Shown: piece by piece, positions 17,616 to 26,392 of the stretch
Layout of the letters: each line of letters begins with the position of its first letter
Numbering within the stretch: the stretch's first letter is position 1
From: Sphingobium sp. WTD-1
GTDB taxonomy: Bacteria; Pseudomonadota; Alphaproteobacteria; Sphingomonadales; Sphingomonadaceae
Direction: 5' to 3'
NCBI RefSeq assembly: GCF_030128825.1
Contig: NZ_CP119127.1
Location: forward strand, 4,329,501 to 4,393,500
Length of the DNA stretch: 64,000 nucleotides
Notes under the pieces: model-generated
Seen by the model: only the letters and a program-made list of their open reading frames with translations
What the model was told of the DNA's origin: nothing
Database searches by the model: none
Program-made: the position numbers and the translations under genes

Positions 17616-17960
17616 ATGAGCGACGAATCCAAACCCGTCTATCTCCGCCTTCGCGAGATCATTGCCGCCTCCATCCTGGATGGGGACTATCGCGATGGCG
17701 ACCTCCTCCCCTCGGTCCGCGCCTTTGCTGCGCAGCAGGGCGCTAATCCGCTGACCGTGGCCAAGGCCTATCAGAGCTTTCAGGATGACGGACTGGTCGT
17801 CGTGAAGCGGGGCGTGGGCATGTTCGTCGCCGATGGCGCGACCCGTAAGCTGCGCGAGGCCGAACGCAACCGCTTCCTGGAAAGCGTGTGGCCGCCGGTC
17901 GCGGCACAGATCAGGCGGCTGGGCATCCGGCTCGACGAACTGGACAGCCAGAAGGTCTGA
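17616..17960 (+). CDS. GntR-family regulator, YtrA-type
   Basis: 114 residues. The winged helix occupies the first 75 residues (VYLRLREIIAASILDG, LLPSVRAFAAQQGANPLTV, GLVVVKRGVGMFV), followed by a short helical tail. The short tail, without an effector domain, is typical of the YtrA subfamily. Those regulators usually precede ABC-transporter genes, but here the next gene is convergent and a terminator follows directly, so the target is elsewhere or is the gene itself. Confidence 0.88.
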   Translation: MSDESKPVYLRLREIIAASILDGDYRDGDLLPSVRAFAAQQGANPLTVAKAYQSFQDDGLVVVKRGVGMFVADGATRKLREAERNRFLESVWPPVAAQIRRLGIRLDELDSQKV

Positions 17961-17965
17961 AGAAG

Positions 17966-17992
17966 AGCGCCCCAAGGGGCGCTTTTTTTTTT
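17966..17992. terminator. Rho-independent terminator after the GntR gene
   Basis: AGCGCCCC-AA-GGGGCGCT followed by ten T. It lies between convergent genes and overlaps the stop of the TPR gene by two bases. Confidence 0.92.
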
Positions 17993-20006
17993 ACAATGAA
18001 GCGAGCGCCTTGAGCGCCAACTGGCGATCCGGGAAATTGGTAGCTGCCGCGCGCGACAGGGCGCGCTTCGCCTCCGCCTTGCGCCCGGCAGCGGCATAGG
18101 CCTGCCCGAGGTGAAGCTGGAAGGGCGGGTTTTGCGGCGCGAGGGCTACCGCCTTTTCCAGCAGGTCGATCGCCGCCGGCCCTTGCGCATCGGTGCGCAG
18201 CAGCACCAGGCCATAGATGTCGGCGGTGACCGGATTGGCCGGCATCAGGCGATAGGCCTGGGCCGCATAGAGGCGCGCCTTGCCGGGCGAGCCCGTTTCC
18301 AAGCTCGCACGGGCCAGGTCGGCCATCAGCAGCGCATCATGGCCGCCGGTCTGCGCCTGCACCGCCTGCAAAAGGCGCAGCGCACCGCGCCAGTCATGCG
18401 CCTGCATCGCCGCCCCGGCCGCCAGTCGCTGCATCTCCACATCCATCGGGTTCTGCGCCAGGAACAGGCGGACGAGTTGCAGGGCGCGGGTAGGAGCGCC
18501 CGCCGCGCTCCAGGCCGCAACCAGCCGCAGTGCGGCATTGCGGTCGAACCGGATATTGGCCGCCGCCTCGAAACTGCGGGCGGCATCGACGGGCCGGCCG
18601 GCGGCGACCAGCGCATCGCCCAGCACCACATGCGCGGCCGGCGCGCCGGGATTGGCGCGCGCCAGCAGCGCGGCGCGGTCGACCGCCTCGCCCGTGCGCC
18701 CCTGCGTCAGCAGCGCGCGGATATAGGGGATATTGTCGGCCGCGGTGGCGACATCGGCCGGCGGCGCAATCACGGCATTCGCCCCACCCAGCAGGTCCGA
18801 CGAGGGACGCACCGGCCAGGATGCGCGGGCCAGCAGCGCATCGGCCTGCGCGCGATCGCCCAGTTGCTCCTGCGCGCGGGCGGCCAGCGTCAGCACATAG
18901 GGATCGGCATCATGGCGATCGACAAGGGGCGCGAGCGTCGCCGCCGTGCCGGCATAGTCGCCGGTCAGATAGGCGGCGCGGGCCAGCAGCGTGCGCGCCA
19001 CGCGATTGTCGGGCTGCATCGCCACCAGCGGCCCCAGCGCATCGGCCGCCAGCACGGCATTGCCATCCGACAGATGCAGCACGCCGCGCAGCAACCGGGT
19101 CGCCGGTTCGTCATCCAGCCGGCCATCGGCGCGCGCCAGCAGGGTGCGGGCAAGATCGGTGCGACCGGCGCGGGCAGCGATCACCGCCTGCAAAATCCAG
19201 GCGCGCGGATTGCCGGGATCGAGCGCCAGGATGCGCCGGCTGACGCTGAGCGCGCGGCTCGCACGGCCGGCATCGGCCAGCGTCGCGGCATATTCGGTGA
19301 GCGGGGCAAGCGCATTGGGATGATCGTCCAGCGCCCGTTCGAACCAGGGCAGCGCCGCCACCAGCCCATATTGATCGCGGATCAGCATGCCGCGCAGGGT
19401 CAGCGCATCCGGATCGCCCGGTGCCAACGTCAGCGCCTTGTCCGCCGCCGCAATCGCCCCGGCCTGGTCGCCCAGCATCAGGCGGAACCGGCCGAGATCG
19501 ATCCAGGTCCGGGCTGCGCGCGGGGCGAGATGCAGCGCATCGTCAAAGGCGCGCTGGGCGGCATCATTGTCGCCCTTGGCCTGCCAGGCGCGGGCGGCGA
19601 CACGGGCCGCGTCGGCCGACTTTGCTTCGTCCGCCTGCACCGCGCGCAGGGCGCCATCGGCATCGCCCTGCAACAGCAGCGCCTGCGCCAGCAGGTCATT
19701 TGTATCCGAGACGCTGGCGCCCAGCTTGCGCGCGCGCAGCAGGTCGGCCTGCGCCCCGGCGCCATCGCCCAGCTCCATCAGTGCGCGGGCATGGCCCAGC
19801 CGCGCCGGGAGCGATGCCGGATTACCGCGAATGGCGTTCATCAGCTCGATCCGGGCGGTGCGCGCATCGCCGGCATCCAGCGCAGCGAGCCCGCGCGCGA
19901 GCGCGGCACTGCCGTCCGCCTCATGCACGCGCCACTGCCACAGGCCGGCCAGCGCCAGCAGCAGCAGGGCAAGGCCCGCCAGCAGGATCAGGCGTGAGCG
20001 CCGCAT
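17991..20006 (-). CDS. TPR-repeat protein of the PEP-CTERM/Prs group
   Basis: 671 residues with an N-terminal membrane anchor (LILLAGLALLLLALAGLWQW) and then tetratricopeptide repeats almost to the end (for example ALRLLQAVQAQTGGHDALL, NPPFQLHLGQAYAAAGRKAE). This layout matches the PrsT-like TPR proteins found with PrsK and PrsR, though it is shorter than many PrsT proteins. Such proteins are thought to scaffold exopolysaccharide export. It is the last gene of a sugar transferase-prsK-prsR-TPR operon, three bases after prsR. Confidence 0.85.
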   Translation of the reverse strand: MRRSRLILLAGLALLLLALAGLWQWRVHEADGSAALARGLAALDAGDARTARIELMNAIRGNPASLPARLGHARALMELGDGAGAQADLLRARKLGASVSDTNDLLAQALLLQGDADGALRAVQADEAKSADAARVAARAWQAKGDNDAAQRAFDDALHLAPRAARTWIDLGRFRLMLGDQAGAIAAADKALTLAPGDPDALTLRGMLIRDQYGLVAALPWFERALDDHPNALAPLTEYAATLADAGRASRALSVSRRILALDPGNPRAWILQAVIAARAGRTDLARTLLARADGRLDDEPATRLLRGVLHLSDGNAVLAADALGPLVAMQPDNRVARTLLARAAYLTGDYAGTAATLAPLVDRHDADPYVLTLAARAQEQLGDRAQADALLARASWPVRPSSDLLGGANAVIAPPADVATAADNIPYIRALLTQGRTGEAVDRAALLARANPGAPAAHVVLGDALVAAGRPVDAARSFEAAANIRFDRNAALRLVAAWSAAGAPTRALQLVRLFLAQNPMDVEMQRLAAGAAMQAHDWRGALRLLQAVQAQTGGHDALLMADLARASLETGSPGKARLYAAQAYRLMPANPVTADIYGLVLLRTDAQGPAAIDLLEKAVALAPQNPPFQLHLGQAYAAAGRKAEAKRALSRAAATNFPDRQLALKALASL

Positions 20007-20009
20007 CGA

Positions 20010-21374
20010 TCAGCCCTGCATCTTATATTGTTTGAGCAGGTCATAGAGGGTCGGCCGGCTGATCCCCAATATCTTGGCGGCACTGGAAATATTGCCGTCC
20101 GTGCGCGCAATCGCCCGGCGAATGGCGCGACGATCGGCCATTTCGCGCGCAGCCTTGAGATTGACGACCTCGCTGCCTTCGGCCCGATCGCCGTCGAGAT
20201 CGAGATCGGCCGCCGTCACATGCTTGCCATCCGCCATGATGACCGCGCGCTTCACGCGATTTTCCAGCTCGCGGACATTGCCCGGCCAGCCCCAGGCGTC
20301 GAGTGCGGCGAGCGCATCGGGAGCGAAGCCTTTGACCTGCGTGTTCATGTCCTGCGCAAAGCGGGTGAGGAAATGGCGCGCGAGCAGCGCCGGATCGCCC
20401 GGCCGATCGCGCAGCGCGGGGATGCGGATGACGATTTCGGCGAGGCGATAATAGAGATCCTCGCGGAAGCTGGCGGCGGCGATCATCGCGTCGAGATCCT
20501 GATGGGTGGCGCAGACGATGCGCGTGTCGACCGCGATCGGCTGGCGCCCGCCGATCCGTTCGATCACCCTTTCCTGCAGGAAACGCAGCAGCTTCACCTG
20601 CAGGGGCAAGGGAATGTCGCCAACCTCGTCCAGGAACAGGGTGCCGCCCTGCGCCTGTTCGATCTTGCCGGGGGTGGTCTTGACCGCGCCGGTGAAGGCG
20701 CCCTTTTCATGCCCGAACAGTTCTGATTCCAGCAGGGTTTCTGGGATGGCCGCGCAATTGATCGCGACGAAGGCACCGCCGCGACGCGGGCTGGCATCAT
20801 GCAGCCCCTGCGCCAGCAATTCCTTGCCGGTGCCGCTGGCGCCCAGCAGCATGACCGAGACATCGGCGCTAGCGACCCGCTCGATCGTGCGGGCGACCCG
20901 CATCATCTCCGGCGCGCCGGTAATCATCCGGCCGAGCACCCTGCCCCCCTCCGGCGCGGCTTCGGCGAGGCGCGCATTTTCCTGTTCCAGCGCATGGACA
21001 TGGAAGGCGCGGCGAACGATCAGGCCCAGTTCGTCAATGTCGACCGGCTTCTGGTAGAAATCATAGGCGCCGCCGGAAATGGCATTGAGCGCGCTTTCCC
21101 GTGCGCCATGGCCCGACGCCACGATCACCTTGGTATCGGGCTTGATGCGCAATATCTCCTCCAGCGTGGCAAAGCCCTCGCTGGTGCCGTCCGGGTCCGG
21201 CGGCAGGCCCAGGTCGAGCGTCACCACATCGGGCGCCTCCATCCGCAGCATCTCGATCGCTTCGAGCCGATCGCCGGCGATGAACAGCTGATAATCCTCA
21301 TAGGCCCAGCGCAATTGCCGCTGCAGGCCGGGATCATCCTCGACGATCAGCAATTTGGGGCGGGTGTCGCTCAT
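20010..21374 (-). CDS. prsR: PEP-CTERM-box response regulator, sigma-54 activator
   Basis: 454 residues. A receiver domain comes first (LLIVEDDPGLQRQL, phospho-acceptor Asp in VVTLDLGLP, KPVDIDEL). Then the AAA+ domain has Walker A GASGTGKELLA, the sigma-54 contact loop GAFTGA and Walker B TLFLDEVGDIPL. A Fis-type helix-turn-helix closes the protein (SAAKILGISRPTLYDLLKQY). It should activate RNA polymerase with RpoN at promoters of surface-polysaccharide and PEP-CTERM genes. Its start shares one base with the prsK stop, consistent with a coupled two-component pair. Confidence 0.93.
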   Translation of the reverse strand: MSDTRPKLLIVEDDPGLQRQLRWAYEDYQLFIAGDRLEAIEMLRMEAPDVVTLDLGLPPDPDGTSEGFATLEEILRIKPDTKVIVASGHGARESALNAISGGAYDFYQKPVDIDELGLIVRRAFHVHALEQENARLAEAAPEGGRVLGRMITGAPEMMRVARTIERVASADVSVMLLGASGTGKELLAQGLHDASPRRGGAFVAINCAAIPETLLESELFGHEKGAFTGAVKTTPGKIEQAQGGTLFLDEVGDIPLPLQVKLLRFLQERVIERIGGRQPIAVDTRIVCATHQDLDAMIAAASFREDLYYRLAEIVIRIPALRDRPGDPALLARHFLTRFAQDMNTQVKGFAPDALAALDAWGWPGNVRELENRVKRAVIMADGKHVTAADLDLDGDRAEGSEVVNLKAAREMADRRAIRRAIARTDGNISSAAKILGISRPTLYDLLKQYKMQG

Positions 21375-23455
21375 CAGGCGGCCTTTCCTTGAACATCATC
21401 GCGCGCCGGCGCAGGCGCCAGCGGCAGGCGCAGGGTGAAACGGCTCCCCACGCCGGGTTTGCTTTCCACGTCGATCCGCCCGCCCATCGCCTCGGCCAAG
21501 CTGCGCGCCTCGAAAGCGCCGAGGCCAAAGCCGCCGGCCTTGCTGGACGAAAAGGGCTTGAACAGATCGCGGCGGATGAATTCGGCGGTCATGCCGCAGC
21601 CCTGATCGACCACAGCCAGCGTCGCCTGGCCATGCGCGCTGCCCAGATGCAGTTCGACCGGGCGATCGGCATCGCTGGCATCGATCGCATTTTGCAGCAG
21701 ATGGACCAGTATCTGCTCGACCCGCGCCGGATCGGCGAGCGCGACCGGCACGTCACCGCTAACGGTAATGGCCCGCTGGCGGGCGCGGCTGCGCACAACC
21801 TGATCGACCAGCGGCGCCAGCGCCACCGGGCGCGGCTCTTCGGGCCGGCCCTTGTTATGCTGCGACAGCCGGGCAAGCATGTCGTTCATCTTGCCCACCG
21901 ACTCCTTGAGCGTCAGCAGCATGTCGGCGCGAAAATCGGGATTGTCGGCGTGTCGCTCGGCATTGCGCGAGAGCAGGGACAATTGGCTGACCAGATTCTT
22001 GATGTCATGCGCGATGAAGGCGAAGCGGCGGTTGAACTCGTCGAAGCGCTGGGCGTCGTCGAGCGCCTGCTGCCCCTGCGCCTCGCTGATATGGGTCGCC
22101 GCCTGGCGCCCGGCAGCGCGCAGCATGTCGAAATCCTCCCAGTCGAGGCGGCGGTCGATCGGCGGCGGCGCAAGCAGGATCGCGCCGATCAGACGGCCAT
22201 AATGGAGCAGCGGCACCAGCGCCCAGACATGGGCATCCTCGATCAGCCAAGGCGGCAGGTCGAAGGTGGCGTCGCCATCGCGGATGCGACCGACGTCGAC
22301 GATCCACCCGCTTTTTTCCCAGCTTTCCAGTTGATCGAGCGGCAGGGACAAGCCGGCGATCGGCTCCTGCGGCCAGTTCCATTGCGCCTCGAACGCCAGC
22401 CGACCGTCATCGGTGCGCAGCAGCAACAGCGCGGCGGGGGAATCGGTGATGTCGGCGACCGCCTTGGCCACCCGCTCGCCCAGCGGCGGGGCATTTTCGC
22501 CCGGACGGCCGATGGTTTCGCCAAAGCGCATCCATTCGGTGCGATAGTCGTAGCGATGCTGGAAGAAATGCTTGGCGACCTGCACCTTCCACAGCGCGCG
22601 CATCTGTGGCGAGGGCAGCAGGACGAGCGCGGTCACCGCGACGAAGAAGACCGCGCCAATCTCCACCACCCGCGCATAGGGGCCGGCGATCATCTCGATC
22701 AGCACCGCCGCCGCGGTCAGCACCACGACATAGAGGCCGACCGCGACCAGCGACAGCGACTGGAAGGCGATGGTGCGCGACAATTGCAGCCGCCCGGCCA
22801 TTTCCTTGCGCATGCCGATCGCGATCACCGGCGCCAGCAGCGCCATCAGCGGCCCACGCAGCGCATAGAGTTCGTTGACCCGGTCCATCGCGAAATAGCC
22901 GATGACATAGAGATTGAGGTCATAGGTCCACATCGCCGCCAGCGCGCCGAGCAACAGCGACACCCGCCCGCGATCGCGCGAGGGCCAGGCGGTGTAGAGA
23001 TGATGGACCAGCAGCAGGCAGCCGATCGCCGTCATCATCCGCAGCACCAGCGACACCGCCACCAGCATCTGATGCAGGTCGCTGCGGACGGGCAATTGCC
23101 GCCAGGTAAGATCGGTCGAGGTCTGTAGGAAAATGAGGCCGGCAACGGCGAGATAGACGAGGCCGACGGCGACCAGCGCCCCGCTGCGCGAGGCCGGGCC
23201 GCGCCGCAGCATGACGAACAGCAGCATCAGCCAGGCGGCGTTGCGGACGCTTTCGGCAATCCCCGACAGCGGTTTGTCGACGCCGCCGAACGAGACATAG
23301 AGCGCCCAGCAGGAGGTCAGCAGCAGCGCGCTGGCGAGCATGCGCGGCTCGGCCGCATCGTCCCGGCGCCGCAGGATGAAGATGCCAAGCGCGGCGAACA
23401 GGACCGCGGCCAGTGCATGGCCCCAGTCGCCGATGAATTGCAGCAGCGCGCTCAT
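21374..23455 (-). CDS. prsK: PEP-CTERM system histidine kinase
   Basis: 693 residues. The N-terminal third holds about eight membrane segments. A GAF-like domain follows, then a phosphoacceptor helix (FAFIAHDIKNLVSQLSLLS) and an intact HATPase domain (LLQNAIDASD N-box, VVDQGCGMTAEF G1 box, SSKAGGFGLGAF G2 region). Length and domain order fit PrsK, the partner of PrsR, whose gene directly follows with one base shared. The signal sensed is unknown. Confidence 0.92.
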   Translation of the reverse strand: MSALLQFIGDWGHALAAVLFAALGIFILRRRDDAAEPRMLASALLLTSCWALYVSFGGVDKPLSGIAESVRNAAWLMLLFVMLRRGPASRSGALVAVGLVYLAVAGLIFLQTSTDLTWRQLPVRSDLHQMLVAVSLVLRMMTAIGCLLLVHHLYTAWPSRDRGRVSLLLGALAAMWTYDLNLYVIGYFAMDRVNELYALRGPLMALLAPVIAIGMRKEMAGRLQLSRTIAFQSLSLVAVGLYVVVLTAAAVLIEMIAGPYARVVEIGAVFFVAVTALVLLPSPQMRALWKVQVAKHFFQHRYDYRTEWMRFGETIGRPGENAPPLGERVAKAVADITDSPAALLLLRTDDGRLAFEAQWNWPQEPIAGLSLPLDQLESWEKSGWIVDVGRIRDGDATFDLPPWLIEDAHVWALVPLLHYGRLIGAILLAPPPIDRRLDWEDFDMLRAAGRQAATHISEAQGQQALDDAQRFDEFNRRFAFIAHDIKNLVSQLSLLSRNAERHADNPDFRADMLLTLKESVGKMNDMLARLSQHNKGRPEEPRPVALAPLVDQVVRSRARQRAITVSGDVPVALADPARVEQILVHLLQNAIDASDADRPVELHLGSAHGQATLAVVDQGCGMTAEFIRRDLFKPFSSSKAGGFGLGAFEARSLAEAMGGRIDVESKPGVGSRFTLRLPLAPAPARDDVQGKAA

Positions 23456-23465
23456 CGCCTGCCGC

Positions 23466-24854
23466 TCAGCGTGCGCCGTCGGGCCAGAGGATCACCCGCA
23501 CCGTCTGGATCAGGATCAGCAGATCCAGGAAGGGCGTGTAATTCTTGGCATAATAAAGATCATATTCCAGCTTGTGGCGAGCGTCCTCGATCGACGCGCC
23601 ATAGGGATAGTTGATCTGGGCCCAGCCGGTGATGCCGGGCTTCACCATGTGCCGTTCGGCATAATAGCGCAGATGCTGCTCCAGATCCTCGACGAACTGG
23701 CGCCGTTCCGGACGCGGACCGACGAAGCTCATCTCGCCCTTCAGCACGGTCCAGCTCTGGGGCAGCTCGTCGATCCGCAACTTGCGCAGCCAATAGCCCA
23801 GGCGCGTGATGCGCGGATCATCCTTCTCCGCCCAGACCGCCTGGCCCTTGACCTCGGCATCCTGGCGCATGGTGCGCAGCTTCACGATCCAGAATTCCTG
23901 GCCAAACAGACCGACGCGCTGCTGCCGGTAGAAAGCCGGGCCACGGCTGTCGAGCTTCACCAGCAAGGCGGCGAACAGGATGATCGGGCCGGTCAGCAGC
24001 AGCAGGATCGAACTGGCGATGATATCGAAGATGCGCTTGGCGATGCTCGACAGGCGACGACCGGCGGAAAAGCCATCGGAAAAGATCAGCCAGCTGGGAT
24101 TGACGCTGTCGAGATCGACGCGCCCGGTCTCGCGCTCCAGGAAAGTGGAGAGGTCATTGACATGAACGCCGGTGGTCTTGATCCGCAACAGGTCGGACAT
24201 GGGGATGGCGTTGCGCCGTTCCTCCAGCGCGAGCACGACCTCGCTGGCATTGAGACGCACCACATAGTCGGACATATTGTAGATGGCGGTGCGGTTGATC
24301 GCCTCCTCCACCACCTGATCGCCGTCATTCATGGCGATATAGCCGACCACCAGGAAACCGGCGCCACGCTTCTGTTCCAGGTCGCGGATGCGGTTGGCGC
24401 GCCGGCCGGCCCCCAGCACGACAAGGCGGCGCTTGAACGCCTCGCCGCCGAGCAGCGAGCCGAGCAGCATGCGAGCCAGTAGCAGCAGCCCCATCGCCAG
24501 CCCCATCGCGTAGAGCGAATTGGAGCGCCACAGGGTGATGCCGGGCAGCAGGAAATACATGACCGAGAGGAATATGACGCCGAGCGAGATGGCGACCAGC
24601 AGGCGGGCGAAGGCGAAACGGATCGATTGCAGCGCTTCGGGGCTGTAGACGCCGACCGCGATCATGCCGGTCTGGATGGCGAAGGCGAAGCTCAGCAGCG
24701 GGCCGATGCGGGTCGCGATCGGCTCGACATCCATGCCGATCTGATGCGCGCGCAGAATCCAGCCCGCTTCCGCCGCGCCGATCAGCAGCAGGAAATCGAG
24801 CAGGCCAAGCAGCAGCACCGCATGGGGGACATAATGTTTGAACAGCCTGATCAT
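23466..24854 (-). CDS. Membrane sugar-phosphate transferase of the PEP-CTERM/exosortase type
   Basis: 462 residues from the ATG at 24854, where the first membrane segment begins. The N-terminal half has several membrane helices and a nucleotide-binding-like segment. The C-terminal bacterial sugar transferase domain has the full family motifs: KRIFDIIASSILLLL, FWIVKLRTM, WLRKLRIDELPQ, EMSFVGPRPERR and KPGITGWAQINYPYG. It probably moves a sugar-1-phosphate onto undecaprenyl phosphate to start an exopolysaccharide unit. It heads the operon with prsK (10 bases), prsR and the TPR gene. Confidence 0.9.
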   Translation of the reverse strand: MIRLFKHYVPHAVLLLGLLDFLLLIGAAEAGWILRAHQIGMDVEPIATRIGPLLSFAFAIQTGMIAVGVYSPEALQSIRFAFARLLVAISLGVIFLSVMYFLLPGITLWRSNSLYAMGLAMGLLLLARMLLGSLLGGEAFKRRLVVLGAGRRANRIRDLEQKRGAGFLVVGYIAMNDGDQVVEEAINRTAIYNMSDYVVRLNASEVVLALEERRNAIPMSDLLRIKTTGVHVNDLSTFLERETGRVDLDSVNPSWLIFSDGFSAGRRLSSIAKRIFDIIASSILLLLTGPIILFAALLVKLDSRGPAFYRQQRVGLFGQEFWIVKLRTMRQDAEVKGQAVWAEKDDPRITRLGYWLRKLRIDELPQSWTVLKGEMSFVGPRPERRQFVEDLEQHLRYYAERHMVKPGITGWAQINYPYGASIEDARHKLEYDLYYAKNYTPFLDLLILIQTVRVILWPDGAR

Positions 24855-24922
24855 CGTATCGCGCTTCTTCCCGCAGCACCGCCCCTCCGGTCGGGAAGGG
24901 CCGCCAACTGGAGTCGGCCCAG

Positions 24923-24942
24923 CCTTACAATAAGCTGTAAGG
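24923..24942. promoter_or_regulatory. Inverted repeat upstream of the sugar transferase operon
   Basis: CCTTACA-ATAAGC-TGTAAGG: 7-base perfect arms, 6-base spacer, about 70 bases before the start at 24854. A candidate operator or leader stem. I looked for, but did not find, a clear -24/-12 sigma-54 promoter here. Confidence 0.4.
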
Positions 24943-25059
24943 AAATCCGACAGGGCTCTGAGCCTGCCTGAAAATGGCAAAGAAAATCTGAAGATGGCGC
25001 CAACGACTGTAAATCAAGACGACACCGGTTCGCCTTGTACCACCCGATCGCAAGGAGGT

Positions 25060-25317
25060 TCAGTTGTTGTTGCGCAGTTTGTCCGCGGCATTGCGCGCGG
25101 CTTCACCCACGATCCGGGCACCATTGTCGACCGAATTCGCCGCCTGAGTAATGGCGTCGGCGCGCCGATCCTCGCGACTTTCGCTGGTGAGGTAGAAGAA
25201 GCCTATCGCCAGGATCAGGGCCAGCGCTACCAGCGCGAAGACGATGCCGCCGCTGCCTTGCGGACGATCCGAGCGTCGCCCGGTCCGATCCTGTCGATGT
25301 TGCGGGTCGCTGCCCAT
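25060..25317 (-). CDS. Small single-span membrane protein, likely general-stress regulon member
   Basis: 85 residues from the ATG at 25317 (upstream in-frame ATGs at 25326 and 25335 are possible). A polar basic head (MGSDPQHRQDRTGRRSDR) precedes one membrane helix (GIVFALVALALILAIGFFYL), and a charged amphipathic tail ends KLRNNN. No family recognised. A match to the EcfG promoter pattern lies about 50 bases upstream, and ecfG is the next gene. This suggests a stress-induced envelope protein; that is inference from context. Confidence 0.72.
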   Translation of the reverse strand: MGSDPQHRQDRTGRRSDRPQGSGGIVFALVALALILAIGFFYLTSESREDRRADAITQAANSVDNGARIVGEAARNAADKLRNNN

Positions 25318-25343
25318 GGCTTCCATCCTTCCCATGGCATTTC

Positions 25344-25369
25344 AACCGCCAAGCCGGGCGGATCGTTCC
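25344..25369 (-). promoter_or_regulatory. Candidate EcfG promoter before the 85-residue membrane protein gene
   Basis: On the minus strand GGAAC, then 17 bases, then GGTT. The known alphaproteobacterial pattern is GGAAC-N16/17-CGTT, so one base of the -10 element differs. Confidence 0.55.
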
Positions 25370-25399
25370 CGATCACGCCGGGGCAAGTGCATCCCGCCC

Positions 25400-26149
25400 T
25401 CAATCTTCGGCGGTCTTGCCCCCCATGTCGTCATCGCCGTCGTCTTCGCCGGCGCCATGGTCGACCAGATTGTCGGAAATGCGGCCACGGCTCAGGCGAT
25501 CGACATCGTCCATGATTTCGTCCAGCACCGCCGTATCGGTCGTTTCCTGCGTTCGGCGCGAGGGCAGCGCGCCCTCCTCCAATATCTGTTCGAGCGCGGC
25601 GCGGCCACGGGCCACACGACTCTTGATCGTGCCGACCGCGACGCCGCAGATTTCCGCCGCTTCCTCATAGGCAAAGCCACCCGCGCCGACGAGGATCAGT
25701 GCCTCGTGTTGGGGCTGGGGCAATTGCAGTAGAGCGCGCTGCATGTCACTGAGTTCGACATGCTTGTCCTGGCCCGCGGGCGCGGCAAGCAGCCGGTCGG
25801 CCGTCAGGTCGTCCCAGTCGCCACGGAAGCGCGACCGGCGCATCTGCGAGAGATAATGGTTGCGCAGGATGATGAAGGTCCACGCACGCATATTGGTGCC
25901 GGCCTGGAAGCGAGCACGGGCGGCCCAGGCCTTGAGCAGGGTTTCCTGGACAAGATCGTCGGCGGTGTCGCGATTGCCCGACAGGGATCGCCCGAAGGCG
26001 CGCAGATGCGGAATGACTGCGGCGAGTTCACGCTTGAACTCGCCGTCCGACAGTGCCTCGCGCGGCGCCTGGTTCAGCCCTTCATCCACGGCAGCAACCC
26101 CCGTTTCGACTGTCGCCCTCGCTGCATGAACCGAAGTCGTCAAAGCCAT
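25400..26149 (-). CDS. ecfG: ECF sigma factor of the EcfG (general stress) type
   Basis: 249 residues. Sigma region 2 is seen in HLRAFGRSLSGNRDTADDL and VQETLLKAW with MRAWTFIILRNHYLSQMRR. Region 4 is seen in LLQLPQPQHEALILVGAGG and CGVAVGTIKSRVARGR. The sequence and neighbours (phyR, nepR) identify the general stress sigma factor, held inactive by NepR and released by phosphorylated PhyR. It carries an N-terminal extension of about 35 residues and an acidic C-terminal tail (GAGEDDGDDDMGG), so it is longer than the usual 180-200 residues. It probably shares a transcript with the 43-residue gene 82 bases upstream. Confidence 0.92.
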   Translation of the reverse strand: MALTTSVHAARATVETGVAAVDEGLNQAPREALSDGEFKRELAAVIPHLRAFGRSLSGNRDTADDLVQETLLKAWAARARFQAGTNMRAWTFIILRNHYLSQMRRSRFRGDWDDLTADRLLAAPAGQDKHVELSDMQRALLQLPQPQHEALILVGAGGFAYEEAAEICGVAVGTIKSRVARGRAALEQILEEGALPSRRTQETTDTAVLDEIMDDVDRLSRGRISDNLVDHGAGEDDGDDDMGGKTAED

Positions 26150-26231
26150 ATATGCATCCGCACCCTAGTTCGATTACCGCCAAAGGCCAATTCCCAAGAT
26201 ACCCCTAGAAACGCCCATTTTTCCCATTGCC

Positions 26232-26363
26232 TCACCGCAAGAGCACGAGCAGCATCACGATCACGGCCAGTGCGAGCGAAATGCCCAGCACATAGCGAAC
26301 GACGTGCGGCGTCGCGCCGCCCCGTGCGTCCTGCGTCGAGATATGTTGCTCCTCGTCGGCCAT
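26232..26363 (-). CDS. 43-residue single-span membrane peptide in the general stress locus
   Basis: A short gene of 43 codons plus stop between phyR and ecfG. The protein starts MADEEQHISTQDARGGATPH and ends in a membrane helix (YVLGISLALAVIVMLLVLLR). The ATG at 26363 has a GGAG ribosome site seven bases upstream, and a perfect EcfG promoter pattern lies 30 bases upstream. Position, ribosome site and promoter together support a real gene. Role unknown; a membrane-anchored regulator or stress peptide would fit. Confidence 0.75.
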   Translation of the reverse strand: MADEEQHISTQDARGGATPHVVRYVLGISLALAVIVMLLVLLR

Positions 26364-26392
26364 CGGCCCTCTCCGAATCGTTACGCATATTT

